From Bacillus sp. BGMRC 2118 (GTDB taxonomy: Bacteria > Bacillota > Bacilli > Bacillales > SA4), in assembly GCA_008364785.1 (NCBI GenBank), contig VTTJ01000002.1, positions 580,112-644,111 of the forward strand: DNA of 64,000 nt, given 5' to 3'. This document shows positions 44,068 through 52,584 of this stretch, one piece after another. A program made the translations under genes and the position numbers. Every line of letters begins with the position of its first letter. Position 1 is the stretch's first letter. The notes below the pieces were generated by a model. That model was not told where the DNA came from, searched no databases, and saw nothing but the letters and a program-made list of their open reading frames with translations.

Positions 44068-45174
44068 ATGACTGCTTTAGAAGTGATTAATCTCGGTATT
44101 GGATTTGTGGCAGTTGTGATTGGCTTCATCATGTTCTGGTCTTTGCCGCTTCCTGTTTTCTCCTCCAGACCTACGGAAGGTCTTCCGTTTCTGTCCATCA
44201 TTATTCCCGCTAGGAATGAAGAAGGCAGGATTTCACACTTATTGCAATCATTGCAGGAGCAGCGGTACAGACACTTTGAAATTCTAGTTGTTGATGACAG
44301 TTCATCGGACAATACTACATTTGTCGCGGAAAGCTATGGTGCAAAGGTTCTGCAGAATGCAGGGGCAGGAAAATCATCAGCCTGCTGGCATGGCGCCGAA
44401 CAGGCGAAGGGGAGATGGTTATTATTTTTAGATGCGGATACGAAATTCACTAGTAGGGATGGGTTAAGCAACCTGCTACATTTCTATCAGGAAAAGGGAG
44501 CCAAAGGCATTACAGCATTACAGCCATTTCATACCGTTGAACGCTTGTATGAACACATATCCGTTGTATTCAACATAATCGTCGTGGTAGGGATGAACTT
44601 ATTTACGATTTGGGGATCGCGGTTTAAAACCGCTGGTTCGTTCGGTCCATGCATTCTATGTAATCGAGAAGATTACTTTTTGTCTGGAGGGCATAAAAAA
44701 ATTGAGGGAGCCATCATGGATGATCTGGCACTTGGAGAGGCATTTATTGAACATGATCTCCCAGTTCGCTGCCTCGGTGGAAAAGGAATTATGTCTTTGC
44801 GCATGTACCCTGAAGGTGTAGGAAGCCTGATCGAGGGCTGGTGTAAAAGTTTTGCCGTCGGTTCAAAGTCAACTCATCCTGTTGTCATGCTGATGGTGAT
44901 TCTCTGGATTTCCAGCAGCTTCATTGCTGCGGGAACGTTGATCTCTTCCGTTACTGAATGGGACCCTATCGTAATGCTGTACAGTGGTATATTGTATATC
45001 ATGTATGCAATTCAAACGGCATGGTTTGCCAGCAGGGTCGGTAACTTTAAACGGATTGTTTTCCCTTTTTATCCAATATTGTTTTCGTTTTTCGTAGGAA
45101 TCTATCTGTATTCTTTCATTAGGGTGAATATTTTCCATTCTGTAAGTTGGAAGGGGCGAAAAATAAAGGTTTGA
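44068..45174 (+). CDS. crtQ: Family 2 glycosyltransferase (CrtQ-type, carotenoid acid glucosyl ester)
   Basis: The 368-residue protein has an N-terminal helix near 8-27, a GT2 domain with SIIIPARNEEGRISHLLQSL near 50, VVDDSSSDNTTFVAESYGA, the DxD motif LFLDADTKF near 122 and GGHKKIEGAIMDDLALGEAF near 210. Three C-terminal helices end in FHSVSWKGRKIKV. It closely resembles staphylococcal CrtQ (VEWKGRQ at the end there), which esterifies glucose to the carotenoid acid. AAGGAGATAG precedes ATG. It is the last gene of the carotenoid locus. Confidence 0.9.
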   Translation: MTALEVINLGIGFVAVVIGFIMFWSLPLPVFSSRPTEGLPFLSIIIPARNEEGRISHLLQSLQEQRYRHFEILVVDDSSSDNTTFVAESYGAKVLQNAGAGKSSACWHGAEQAKGRWLLFLDADTKFTSRDGLSNLLHFYQEKGAKGITALQPFHTVERLYEHISVVFNIIVVVGMNLFTIWGSRFKTAGSFGPCILCNREDYFLSGGHKKIEGAIMDDLALGEAFIEHDLPVRCLGGKGIMSLRMYPEGVGSLIEGWCKSFAVGSKSTHPVVMLMVILWISSSFIAAGTLISSVTEWDPIVMLYSGILYIMYAIQTAWFASRVGNFKRIVFPFYPILFSFFVGIYLYSFIRVNIFHSVSWKGRKIKV

Positions 45175-45589
45175 TCTTCCTTACTTATTGTGAGAAAGTG
45201 AGAAAGATTATCCATTTTGTATAGGGTATAAAATATCTCTTATAAAGAAGTGCGGGACTAGACACCGGACTTCTTTACATATAGTGCAAAATGAAAGAGT
45301 TGAATTATTTTGTTCGCCTATTTGGAACAAAGGGACTTGAAGAGTGCCCATATTCAAATGCATTAATTGTACAGTTAATAAGTCATGAATCATAATAGAT
45401 ATTTGAATCTATTCCTTAAAGTAAAGGACTAGTATCGTAAAAAAGAAAGAGATGCAATATCTACAACATCCCCATTATTATTATTATTATCTAAGTAACT
45501 GTTTGTACTCTACTTCTTAATTTTATGATTTTCCATTTATTGCTTACAAGAGAGCGTTGATTAATGAAAGAGGATTGTTTCTATATAAA
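45175..45589. other. 415-base gap after the carotenoid locus
   Basis: No gene is credible. It holds the hairpin at 45243-45277 and an ATT microsatellite of six units at 45473-45490. Confidence 0.6.
45243..45277. terminator. Strong hairpin, likely terminator of crtQ
   Basis: TAAAGAAGTGCGG pairs with CCGGACTTCTTTA with one mismatch around a short loop. The T residues lie within the stem rather than after it, so termination strength is uncertain. Confidence 0.55.
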
Positions 45590-46210
45590 TTAATAGGCAA
45601 TACCTACCCTTGACTTTAAAAACTCGCTTGCTTTTATCTGCCTGTATGTAAATTCTGCAGTATCTTGTACGGATATTTTAGCTCCACCCTCTGGCAAAAA
45701 GTTTTGCTCTATTCGATAATGACCTAACCTTTCTCCATCTGGTAAGTACGTAGGACAAACAATTGTCCAATCGAGGGTTGATTGTTTGAGCATATCGTAA
45801 ACTTTATGATGTTCTTTTGCAGCACGCGTTGACCTCTGCTTCGATTCATTTGTTAGATAGCGCAGGGAATTGGGTGTGGTTCTACTTTGCAAAATACCCG
45901 CAGTTCCTATCGTTATTATCCGAATGATTCCTTCGTTTTCCATTGCTTCGATAATAAGCGGCATACTCTCAGATAAAGTGGTTGTTCCATCTGTATTTAG
46001 TGCACTAATTATGACATCAATCCCTTGCATAGCACGAACAATATCATCTTTATTTAAAACATTCCCTCTAATAATGGCAAGATTTTCATCGTTTATTTGA
46101 ATTTTTTCTGGGTTACGAACTAACACAGTAACATGATGCCTGTCATGAAGTGCAAAATTAACAAGTTGTCTTCCTACACGTCCGGTTGCACCTAAAACTA
46201 AAATATTCAT
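45590..46210 (-). CDS. NAD(P)-binding atypical SDR protein (NmrA/YwnB-like)
   Basis: The 206-residue protein starts ILVLGATGRVGRQLVNFAL, the Rossmann GxxGxxG motif of atypical short-chain dehydrogenases, then VLVRNPEKI, GNVLNKDDIVRAMQGIDVIISAL and TIVCPTYLPDG. Close types (YwnB, NmrA-like, flavin-reductase-like) bind NAD(P) but often have an unknown reaction. GGAGA precedes ATG. It is monocistronic and convergent to crtQ. Confidence 0.82.
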   Translation of the reverse strand: MNILVLGATGRVGRQLVNFALHDRHHVTVLVRNPEKIQINDENLAIIRGNVLNKDDIVRAMQGIDVIISALNTDGTTTLSESMPLIIEAMENEGIIRIITIGTAGILQSRTTPNSLRYLTNESKQRSTRAAKEHHKVYDMLKQSTLDWTIVCPTYLPDGERLGHYRIEQNFLPEGGAKISVQDTAEFTYRQIKASEFLKSRVGIAY

Positions 46211-46793
46211 TAGAATGAGTCTCCTTTTTTAGATACTTGTATCTTACTATAAAATTTCTTTAATATCTTTCTCAGCTACTTGGTGTGTCAATCAAGCTAA
46301 AATGTATGACTCTTTTTGGAACTTTTTTTAAAATTATTTGAATAATAGACAAATCATAAGTGGAGGTGCTGTTATTGCTTTTGTTACAATCTATACAGTT
46401 GGAAGACTTAAATACACAGATAATTCGGCAGGCAGGAGAATCAGGGCTTATCAAGACTTTTTAACTTAGTAGACTCCATTTTATAGAAGAGCAGTAAAGA
46501 GGAGGGTCTACCAATTTTAACACTAACAGTTTGGAAACTACCTCGACTCATTATACTTGACACTAGCATTAATCCAGGAAGGATTCGTGCTTTTTTATTG
46601 GAGTACCCGTAACATCACTGGTGTAAGGTCAAGAACATTGTAAAACACTATATCTTTGTGTCAAGGAAAACCCGAAATGTAATTTTTATGTACTAGAAGA
46701 AAAGGATATGTGAACAAAAATGTATAACAAAAATTTACTTTTTTGTTATATAATAATCTAGTTGTCATACAAGATTTGGAAAAGGGGTCAAAG
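46211..46793. other. 583-base gap with two weak reading frames
   Basis: TTG 46375 follows TGGAGGTG by eight bases and opens a 29-codon frame reading MLLLQSIQLEDLNTQIIRQA and onward to TAA 46464. A second strong site, AGAGGAGGG near 46497-46505, is followed by a frame with no ATG, GTG or TTG, reading ILTLTVWKLPRLIILDTSIN then PGRIRAFLLEYP, from 46513. They may be remnants of a small gene. Nothing else is seen apart from the promoter palindrome at 46723. Confidence 0.3.
46723..46754. promoter_or_regulatory. Perfect 11-bp palindrome overlapping the MFS promoter
   Basis: TATAACAAAAA (46723-46733) and TTTTTGTTATA (46740-46750) are exact inverted repeats around TTTACT. A consensus -10 box TATAAT lies at 46749-46754, overlapping the right arm, and the MFS gene starts 39 bases later. 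A repressor site is likely. Confidence 0.6.
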
Positions 46794-48068
46794 ATGAGAT
46801 TTAGAGATTTTCACAAAAACATCAAGATTCGTATCATTGAAGGTTTTATTAGTTCTTTTATTAGTAGTATGGTTTATCCTTTTATGGCCATTTATCTTGC
46901 TCATCATTTTGGTGTAAAGCTTGCCGGTATATTGCTTTTAATCAATGTCTTTATTGGAATTGCTATCAACTTTTTTGGAGGATATTTCTCCGACCAATTT
47001 GGGCGAAAAAAGATGATGGCAATCGCAGAGTCTCTGCACTTAATTATCTTTTTAACAATGGCTTTATGTAATTCACCTTTCTATCAATCTGCCATTATCA
47101 CCTATTTGATGATGACGTTGAATAGTATCAGTTGGGGAATTGGTGGACCAGCGATGCAAGCGATGTTGATTGATGTTTCAAAACCTGAACAAAGAAAAAC
47201 GATGTACTCCATTATGTATTGGGCGAATAATTTATCGCTTGCTCTTGGTGGGTTAATCGGTGGATTTATGTTTAAAAATTATTTATTTGAATTACTTGTT
47301 GTCTTATCCGTTGTATCATTAATTTCCTTAATTCTTGTTCTGTTCTTTATTGATGAAAGCTATACACCAGACAAGGAAGCAGAACAAGTAACGAAGTTGA
47401 AGCATGTTACCAATATGTTTTCGAATTACCGATCAGTATTCAAGGATCGAGTATTTATTTTGTTTGTTTTGGCGGGTACCCTTGTATTGTCTATGGAATT
47501 CCAATTGACGAATTATATTGGAATTCACCTAGCAAACGATTTTGAAATTCAGAAGATATTCTCTTGGGAAGTTGATGGAATTCAAGCTCTAGCGTTCTTA
47601 CGTACTGAAAATACAATTTTTGTCGTGATCTTGGCTTTAGTTGCTACTAAATTAGTGGAGAAAATGAATGATCGTTTTGTGCTGCTATCCACCTGTTTTG
47701 TCTTCGTAATGGGGTATGGCGTTATATCCTATAGTACAAACCTTTGGGTTTTATTTATCGTCATGTTTATGGCAACAGCTGGAGAAGTGTTGCGTGTTCC
47801 TGTTCAACAAAATTATATGTCGCACCTGCCACCAAGTGATGCTCGTAGTTCTTATATGGCGATCCATGGTCTTACGTATAATGTAAGTACGTTGATATGT
47901 TCAATTACTATTACACTTAGTGCTTTTATGAATTCTCTTAGTACAAGTATCATGATTACAATGATCGGTTTACTAGGTGTTGTTATTTATTTCATGATTG
48001 GAAGCCAACTAGAGAATCGTGTTCTTAAAAGTAGCGAGGAAGAGAACCATCTTCTTAAAAGTAGTTAA
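46794..48068 (+). CDS. MFS transporter, probable drug/metabolite exporter
   Basis: The 424-residue protein (ATG 46794, AAAGGGG upstream) has about 12 transmembrane helices. It shows the MFS loop motif GYFSDQFGRKKMM between helices 2 and 3 and GGLIGGFMFKNYLFEL in helix 5, which is motif C-like and typical of exporters. A long central loop separates the halves. The C-terminus carries a short duplication (LKSS EEEN HLLKSS). It resembles YttB/MdtH-type Bacillus transporters. The substrate is unknown; the palindromic promoter suggests it is induced. Confidence 0.82.
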   Translation: MRFRDFHKNIKIRIIEGFISSFISSMVYPFMAIYLAHHFGVKLAGILLLINVFIGIAINFFGGYFSDQFGRKKMMAIAESLHLIIFLTMALCNSPFYQSAIITYLMMTLNSISWGIGGPAMQAMLIDVSKPEQRKTMYSIMYWANNLSLALGGLIGGFMFKNYLFELLVVLSVVSLISLILVLFFIDESYTPDKEAEQVTKLKHVTNMFSNYRSVFKDRVFILFVLAGTLVLSMEFQLTNYIGIHLANDFEIQKIFSWEVDGIQALAFLRTENTIFVVILALVATKLVEKMNDRFVLLSTCFVFVMGYGVISYSTNLWVLFIVMFMATAGEVLRVPVQQNYMSHLPPSDARSSYMAIHGLTYNVSTLICSITITLSAFMNSLSTSIMITMIGLLGVVIYFMIGSQLENRVLKSSEEENHLLKSS

Positions 48069-48101
48069 TAGTTTTCAAATAAAACCGAAAATAATTGGTT
48101 A

Positions 48102-48611
48102 ATGATGAATTCAATTGAAACAGAACGTCTAGAATTTATTCCAATGACAAAGGAAGCAATTAAAACTGCTATTCTCGGAGAAAAGGAATTACGTGATTTT
48201 TTAGGAGTCAATATTGTTTATGGATTAATAGAACCAATTATTAGAGAAAGAGTTTTGCCAATTCGCCTGAACCTGCTTAATGAGAATCCATCTGCTTCAA
48301 AATGGTATGGTTTTGTGGTCGAAAAGACAAGTAAAACAGTTATTGGAATGATGGGTTTTAAAACATCACCTAACGGTGACGGGCTAATCGAAATTGGATA
48401 TGGAATTCATACACAGTTTCAAGGTAATGGATATGCAAATGAAATGGTTCAAGGGTTAATAGATTGGGCTTTTCAGCAGCCTGATGTTAAAGGAATAACA
48501 GCTACCAATATTAATAAGGATAACTATGGTTCTATTAAGATTGTTGAAAAAGTCGGTATGACACTAATCCAAGAAAACAAAAATACCCTCGATTATATAG
48601 TATATAAATAA
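48102..48611 (+). CDS. GNAT acetyltransferase, RimJ/RimL type
   Basis: The 169-residue protein shows IETERLEFIPMT at the start, IGMMGFKTSPNGDGLIEIGYGIHTQFQGNGYANEMVQGLIDWAF near the middle (the acetyl-CoA loop Q/RxxGxG/A reads QGNGYA) and ATNINKDNYGSIKIVEKVGM. Such enzymes acetylate ribosomal-protein N-termini or small amines; the substrate is unknown. The start (ATG 48102 or 48105) has a poor ribosome binding site and may depend on coupling to the MFS gene 33 bases upstream. Confidence 0.82.
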   Translation: MMNSIETERLEFIPMTKEAIKTAILGEKELRDFLGVNIVYGLIEPIIRERVLPIRLNLLNENPSASKWYGFVVEKTSKTVIGMMGFKTSPNGDGLIEIGYGIHTQFQGNGYANEMVQGLIDWAFQQPDVKGITATNINKDNYGSIKIVEKVGMTLIQENKNTLDYIVYK

Positions 48612-48730
48612 AATTATTTCTAATATATTCGTTATAGGGAAGGATTTTCTGGAGAACAAAGCGGGTTTGGCACACCGGTATACACTAGCTTGAATGGTGA
48701 ATTTTCGAAAAACATAGGAGAAGTTGGATT

Positions 48731-49177
48731 ATGATTTTACATTTTAAAAAAGCATCAGACATTGAAATTAGCGAAATTTATGAACTTGCAGGAATTAACC
48801 GTTTGGAAGCTACAAATTTTAAGGCCGATGACAACCAGCAGAAGATGATCGAAGCGTATGAACATTCCATCAAACATGGAGCATACTTCCTGTGTTTAAT
48901 GAATGAAACTCAGCTAATCGGCTGGGTGCAAATCGATAAATCATTCGATTATCTAACAGGAAACGAAATTGGTTGGATCAATGACGTATACGTCAAAAAA
49001 GAATACAGAGGAAACGGATTTGCAAAGAAATTGTTACAAGAATCACTTCGACACTTTAAAGAAAAAGGGTACGAAGACGTGAGTTTAAATGTATATTCCC
49101 ATAATGAAGTTGCTATTTCTCTTTATAGAAGTCTAGGATTTAAAGAAACCAACTTCTTTATGAAACTAGAGCTGTAG
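48731..49177 (+). CDS. GNAT acetyltransferase
   Basis: The 148-residue protein is a single GNAT domain: GWVQIDKSFDYLTGNEIGWINDVYVKKEYRGNGFAKKLLQESLRHF with the acetyl-CoA loop RGNGFA near residue 94, then LNVYSHNEVAISLYRSLGFKET. TAGGAGAA precedes ATG. Substrate unknown. It is followed by a terminator. Confidence 0.83.
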   Translation: MILHFKKASDIEISEIYELAGINRLEATNFKADDNQQKMIEAYEHSIKHGAYFLCLMNETQLIGWVQIDKSFDYLTGNEIGWINDVYVKKEYRGNGFAKKLLQESLRHFKEKGYEDVSLNVYSHNEVAISLYRSLGFKETNFFMKLEL

Positions 49178-49287
49178 AATCTTTTTTTGTCCTTCATGAT
49201 TATCCTTGACTTTGATAGAAAAACAGAATTACTGTGGTGATAAATGTATCTTAAAAGGCACATTTGATTAATTATGATAATTGTTTA

Positions 49288-49322
49288 CGAGCACTATTCC
49301 TAAGGGAAGGTGCTCATTTTTG
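49288..49322 (+). terminator. Rho-independent terminator
   Basis: GAGCAC, then TTCC, pairs with GGGA and GTGCTC around TAA, followed by ATTTTT. Confidence 0.7.
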
Positions 49323-49470
49323 TATGAAATAATTATAGAAAATCATCATTCATGTCCTGGTTGTATAGTCCTTATGTCAGTATTTTTTTTTGCTAATACA
49401 ACAAAAAAAAGAGTTATATTAGATGGAGATATATTTTTTCATTTAAAACAAGGAATTAATGAAGTAAATT

Positions 49471-49880
49471 TTGCGTGAAATTGGGATAATCTCAAGAGCT
49501 TTAGAGTCACTAAGTAACATCGAATTTAAAGTGCATGACCTTACAAAAGGACAGTATCTGTACCTTGTGAGAATATGTGAAAACCCAGGTGTCATCCAAT
49601 AAAAGTTAGCTGAGATGATAAAAGTAGATCGAACAACAACTGCACGTGCTATAAAAAAGCTTGAAACATATGGGTTTATTGAGAAGAAAGATGACGAACA
49701 TAACCCAAAAGTGAAAATGATTATTCTGATAAGGCTGCATGAGAGGGATTTTCTGGATTTGAAATAGAGACAAATTATGACCTACTTAAAAGAGTTAGGA
49801 AAAACGTTGAAGTCGATTGGGAATATGTGAAAAAAACAAACAGACTTAATCATGAGCAAAACAATCAGATAACTTTTTAA
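49471..49880 (+). pseudogene. Decayed MarR-family regulator
   Basis: From TTG 49471 the frame reads MREIGIISRALESLSNIEFK, then VHDLTKGQYLYLVRICENPGVIQ and a TAA. In the same frame after the stop comes KLAEMIKVDRTTTARAIKKL, then ETYGFIEKKDDEHNPKVKM, the MarR winged helix. After a frame change the C-terminus reads DLLKRVRKNVEVDWEYVKK, with a further TGA in between. One nonsense codon (probably GAA to TAA near 49600) and at least one indel near 49730 make it non-functional. It would have regulated neighbouring genes. Confidence 0.85.
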
Positions 49881-49925
49881 AGGTGGGTTCTTATGTAAAG
49901 GATAGGGTTAGCTAAAGAAGGATTA

Positions 49926-49955
49926 GTAAAGAGGACATTGGTCCTCTTTACTTGT
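49926..49955. terminator. Bidirectional terminator
   Basis: GTAAAGAGGAC and GTCCTCTTTAC form a perfect 11-bp stem around ATTG; it lies between the MarR remnant and the convergent ABC operon. Confidence 0.8.
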
Positions 49956-49974
49956 AAATTCTATAAATATCTTA

Positions 49975-50787
49975 TTAAAATAGCACCATATTACCGGTTT
50001 CCTTTGCATGCTGCTCTGCCTTTTTTAAAAGGAAAGCAGAAATTATCGTCAAAAGTGCTAGCACTCCAAAGAGGACAGAGAATTGTTCGGCTAATTCTAA
50101 TATTCCCTTTCCGTTAAGGACTAAATCTCTGAATATATCAAGCACATAGGTTAATGGGAAGATTAAAGCAATAATTTTCCCCCATATAGGAAAGGCGAGT
50201 ACAGGTATTCTTACACCTGAAAAAAACTGCATAGGTTCTTCGAAGATGGTAAACAATATTCCGGCATCTCGTGAGAATAGAAAGACAATATTAAGAAATC
50301 CTCCCCACACAATAGCTGAAATGCTGAGTAATAGTAAACCAAAAGGTACATTCCACCAATGGATATTTCCAGCATTACCTGTAACCAACAAAACTAATAG
50401 AGTAAACACTGTAAAAAGCCATACAGCTTCTAATAGATTACCTGCAGCTCTTGAAAACATGACTACCATACGAGAAACAGGAGTCAAAAAAATCAGTTCA
50501 AGTGTTCCTGCCTGACTTTCATACGACATTCCCCAGGCCGATTGAACAAGGCTCCAAAAAAATATATATCCTAAATAGCCGGTTAATAAAAACATTGTAA
50601 TTTGGTTAACGTCCATGTATGTAGAGAGTGGACTGGATTTAGTTAAGTTAAATGGTTTAAACGAATAATACGATGTTACAAATAATAGTGATGGCCAAAC
50701 CAACAGGGAAAAATAGATTAGTTTGTTGTGAAAGTTATGTTGATGACTTTTTACCGTTTCTGCAACAAGAATTGAAAGGAGCTTCAT
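49975..50787 (-). CDS. ABC-2-type permease (second of the exporter)
   Basis: The 270-residue protein has six hydrophobic segments and the ABC-2 motif LVQSAWGMSYESQAGTLELIFLTPVSR near 82-110. A late conserved stretch FPIWGKIIALIFPLTYVLDIFRDLVL precedes the last helix. Its start overlaps the ATPase stop by four bases (ATGA), so it is translationally coupled. With the ATPase and the other permease it forms an exporter of unknown substrate. Confidence 0.83.
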   Translation of the reverse strand: MKLLSILVAETVKSHQHNFHNKLIYFSLLVWPSLLFVTSYYSFKPFNLTKSSPLSTYMDVNQITMFLLTGYLGYIFFWSLVQSAWGMSYESQAGTLELIFLTPVSRMVVMFSRAAGNLLEAVWLFTVFTLLVLLVTGNAGNIHWWNVPFGLLLLSISAIVWGGFLNIVFLFSRDAGILFTIFEEPMQFFSGVRIPVLAFPIWGKIIALIFPLTYVLDIFRDLVLNGKGILELAEQFSVLFGVLALLTIISAFLLKKAEQHAKETGNMVLF

Positions 50788-51761
50788 GCCAATTTCTCCT
50801 TTGCTAGTGTAAGAATTGCATCTTCTAAGCGTGGTCGTTTCAATTCTAGTTTTTGAATGGCCACTGATTCCTTAATGCAAACGCTAATAATGAGTGCAGT
50901 TGGGTCGAAAGGTGCAATTATTTGCATCTCCGAAAAGTCCACAAGTTCAGAGAATTCAATAGAACAAGCTGTTAGGCTTTGTTTAATTCTATTTTGTTGG
51001 GAAATTGATAAAAGACTACTTTCAATTTTTACATGGTAATTCTTTACGACAGAGGCTGTTATATTTTCAGGAGTATCATGCAATAGTAAAGTACCTTTTT
51101 CAATGATATATACTCTGTCACAAAGCTCTTCTACTTCTTCAAGGTAGTGACTGGTTAATAATATCCCTTTTCCTTCTTTTTTCGCTAGTCTTTTAATCAT
51201 TTCTCTAAGTTGTTTTGCCACTGGAGCATCAAGTCCAAGTGTAGGCTCATCCAAAAATAAATACTTTGGATTATTAATGAGTCCCCGTGCAATTTGCAGC
51301 CTTTGCTTCATTCCTTTTGAATACAATTCCACTGGTGTATTAGAAGCTTCTGACAAACCTACTTCATTAAGTAAATAATTGATTTGCTCTTCTAACGCAT
51401 TCCCTGATAATCCGTATAGCTTCCCAAAGTAACGGAGGTTTTGAGCTCCGGTTAATCGCCAATACAACATTCGCTCCGCGCCGGCTATCATATTAACCAT
51501 GCTTTTCACTTTCATTGCATCCTTGACGGCATCATAACCATCAATGATAATAGTTCCTTCTGATGGATTTAATAAAGTTGACAGCATCTTAATAGTTGTC
51601 GTTTTACCAGCACCATTTAATCCAAGCAAGCCCACAATTTCTCCTTCATTTATCGTTAAATTAAGACCTTTCACAGCACTGAATTTTTGCTTTTCCGTGT
51701 GGAAAAAGTTTTTCTTTTTCTTAACAGTATAGACTTTTCCAAGATTAATAGCTTCTAACAT
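50784..51761 (-). CDS. ABC exporter ATP-binding protein (DrrA-like)
   Basis: The 325-residue protein has Walker A GLNGAGKTTT near 49, signature LYSKGMKQRLQIARGL near 150 (variant of LSGGQ), Walker B YLFLDEPTLGLD near 172, H-loop LTSHYLEEVEELCDR near 207 and a C-terminal domain of about 90 residues seen in DrrA-like ATPases. It powers the two flanking permeases. The genes are ordered regulator, permease, ATPase, permease on the minus strand. Confidence 0.9.
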   Translation of the reverse strand: MLEAINLGKVYTVKKKKNFFHTEKQKFSAVKGLNLTINEGEIVGLLGLNGAGKTTTIKMLSTLLNPSEGTIIIDGYDAVKDAMKVKSMVNMIAGAERMLYWRLTGAQNLRYFGKLYGLSGNALEEQINYLLNEVGLSEASNTPVELYSKGMKQRLQIARGLINNPKYLFLDEPTLGLDAPVAKQLREMIKRLAKKEGKGILLTSHYLEEVEELCDRVYIIEKGTLLLHDTPENITASVVKNYHVKIESSLLSISQQNRIKQSLTACSIEFSELVDFSEMQIIAPFDPTALIISVCIKESVAIQKLELKRPRLEDAILTLAKEKLA

Positions 51762-51774
51762 TAAGTCTCACTCC

Positions 51775-52584
51775 TTATCCAAAATGTTTTTCTAAAACGT
51801 ACTTTTCCATTCGCTTAATAAAATAAGTTCCAATTGGAAAATAGATGATTCCTAGAATTATCATTTTCCAAAGTAAAGGGAGGATATCCGAGAGTGTTTT
51901 TCCTTCAATCCAAACCAATCTCAATGCATCCACCCCATATGTAAGAGGCATAATCGCTCCAATCCATCTAATGAAGTCCGGAAGAAAATTTGCGGGAAAC
52001 GTAATGCTACAAACTAACCCCATCAATACAAAAAGTGTGTTTTGTGTAATATATGTATCTCTGAAATAGAGCATAAGTGAACCAAGTACAAGAGCCTGGC
52101 TAAATGTAGAAATAATTAATATCAATAGAACAATCATGACATAAAACCAATTAACCTCATTTAAGTGAAGTCCAAAAAAATAACCAGTAACAGTAATGAC
52201 AGTGAATTCAATACCTACACGTGTTAGACCCTGAGCTACGTAACCTAAAAAATATCCTTTTCTTGAAGATGGTGTCAGAAGAAGAGCTTCCAGAGTTCCT
52301 TCTCTTAGTTCCGTGATAATAGCTCTACTTGCTATCATTAAAAGGGAGACTGAAAAAGAATAGAGAAGCCCTCCTAAAATGACATAAGAAAGATAATCAT
52401 CAGTACCCGCATATTTAGAAAAACTTCCTGATAAGTCTTTTCTAAAAACGTGATAGTAAGTTAAATAGGCAAAGATGATAATGTAAAAACCACTTAATAT
52501 ATGACCTAAAAAGAATGACCATGGAAATGCCCGTTTCATCACGAGGTAATTACGCTGAAATGTCGCAGAAAAAGGTAACCACAT
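51775..52584 (-). CDS. ABC-2-type permease (first of the exporter)
   Basis: The 269-residue protein has six hydrophobic segments with LLMIASRAIITELREGTLEALLLTPSSRKGYFLG, the coupling-helix motif typical of ABC-2 permeases, near 82-115, and FIRWIGAIMPLTYGVDALRLVWIEG near 205. Its ATG shares one base with the stop of the upstream regulator, with AAGGAGGA before it. It probably pairs with the other permease to form a heterodimer. Confidence 0.83.
   Translation of the reverse strand: MWLPFSATFQRNYLVMKRAFPWSFFLGHILSGFYIIIFAYLTYYHVFRKDLSGSFSKYAGTDDYLSYVILGGLLYSFSVSLLMIASRAIITELREGTLEALLLTPSSRKGYFLGYVAQGLTRVGIEFTVITVTGYFFGLHLNEVNWFYVMIVLLILIISTFSQALVLGSLMLYFRDTYITQNTLFVLMGLVCSITFPANFLPDFIRWIGAIMPLTYGVDALRLVWIEGKTLSDILPLLWKMIILGIIYFPIGTYFIKRMEKYVLEKHFG

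Noticed and set aside
45473..45490. Microsatellite of ATT units
   Set aside because: Low-complexity run in a gap, no link to a gene.
48026..48063. Direct repeat CTTAAAAGTAG at the end of the MFS gene
   Set aside because: Two 11-base copies only duplicate a few C-terminal residues; no functional meaning apparent.
49281..49478. 65-codon frame between a GNAT gene and the MarR remnant
   Set aside because: It begins inside a terminator hairpin, lacks a ribosome binding site and has no protein-like pattern.
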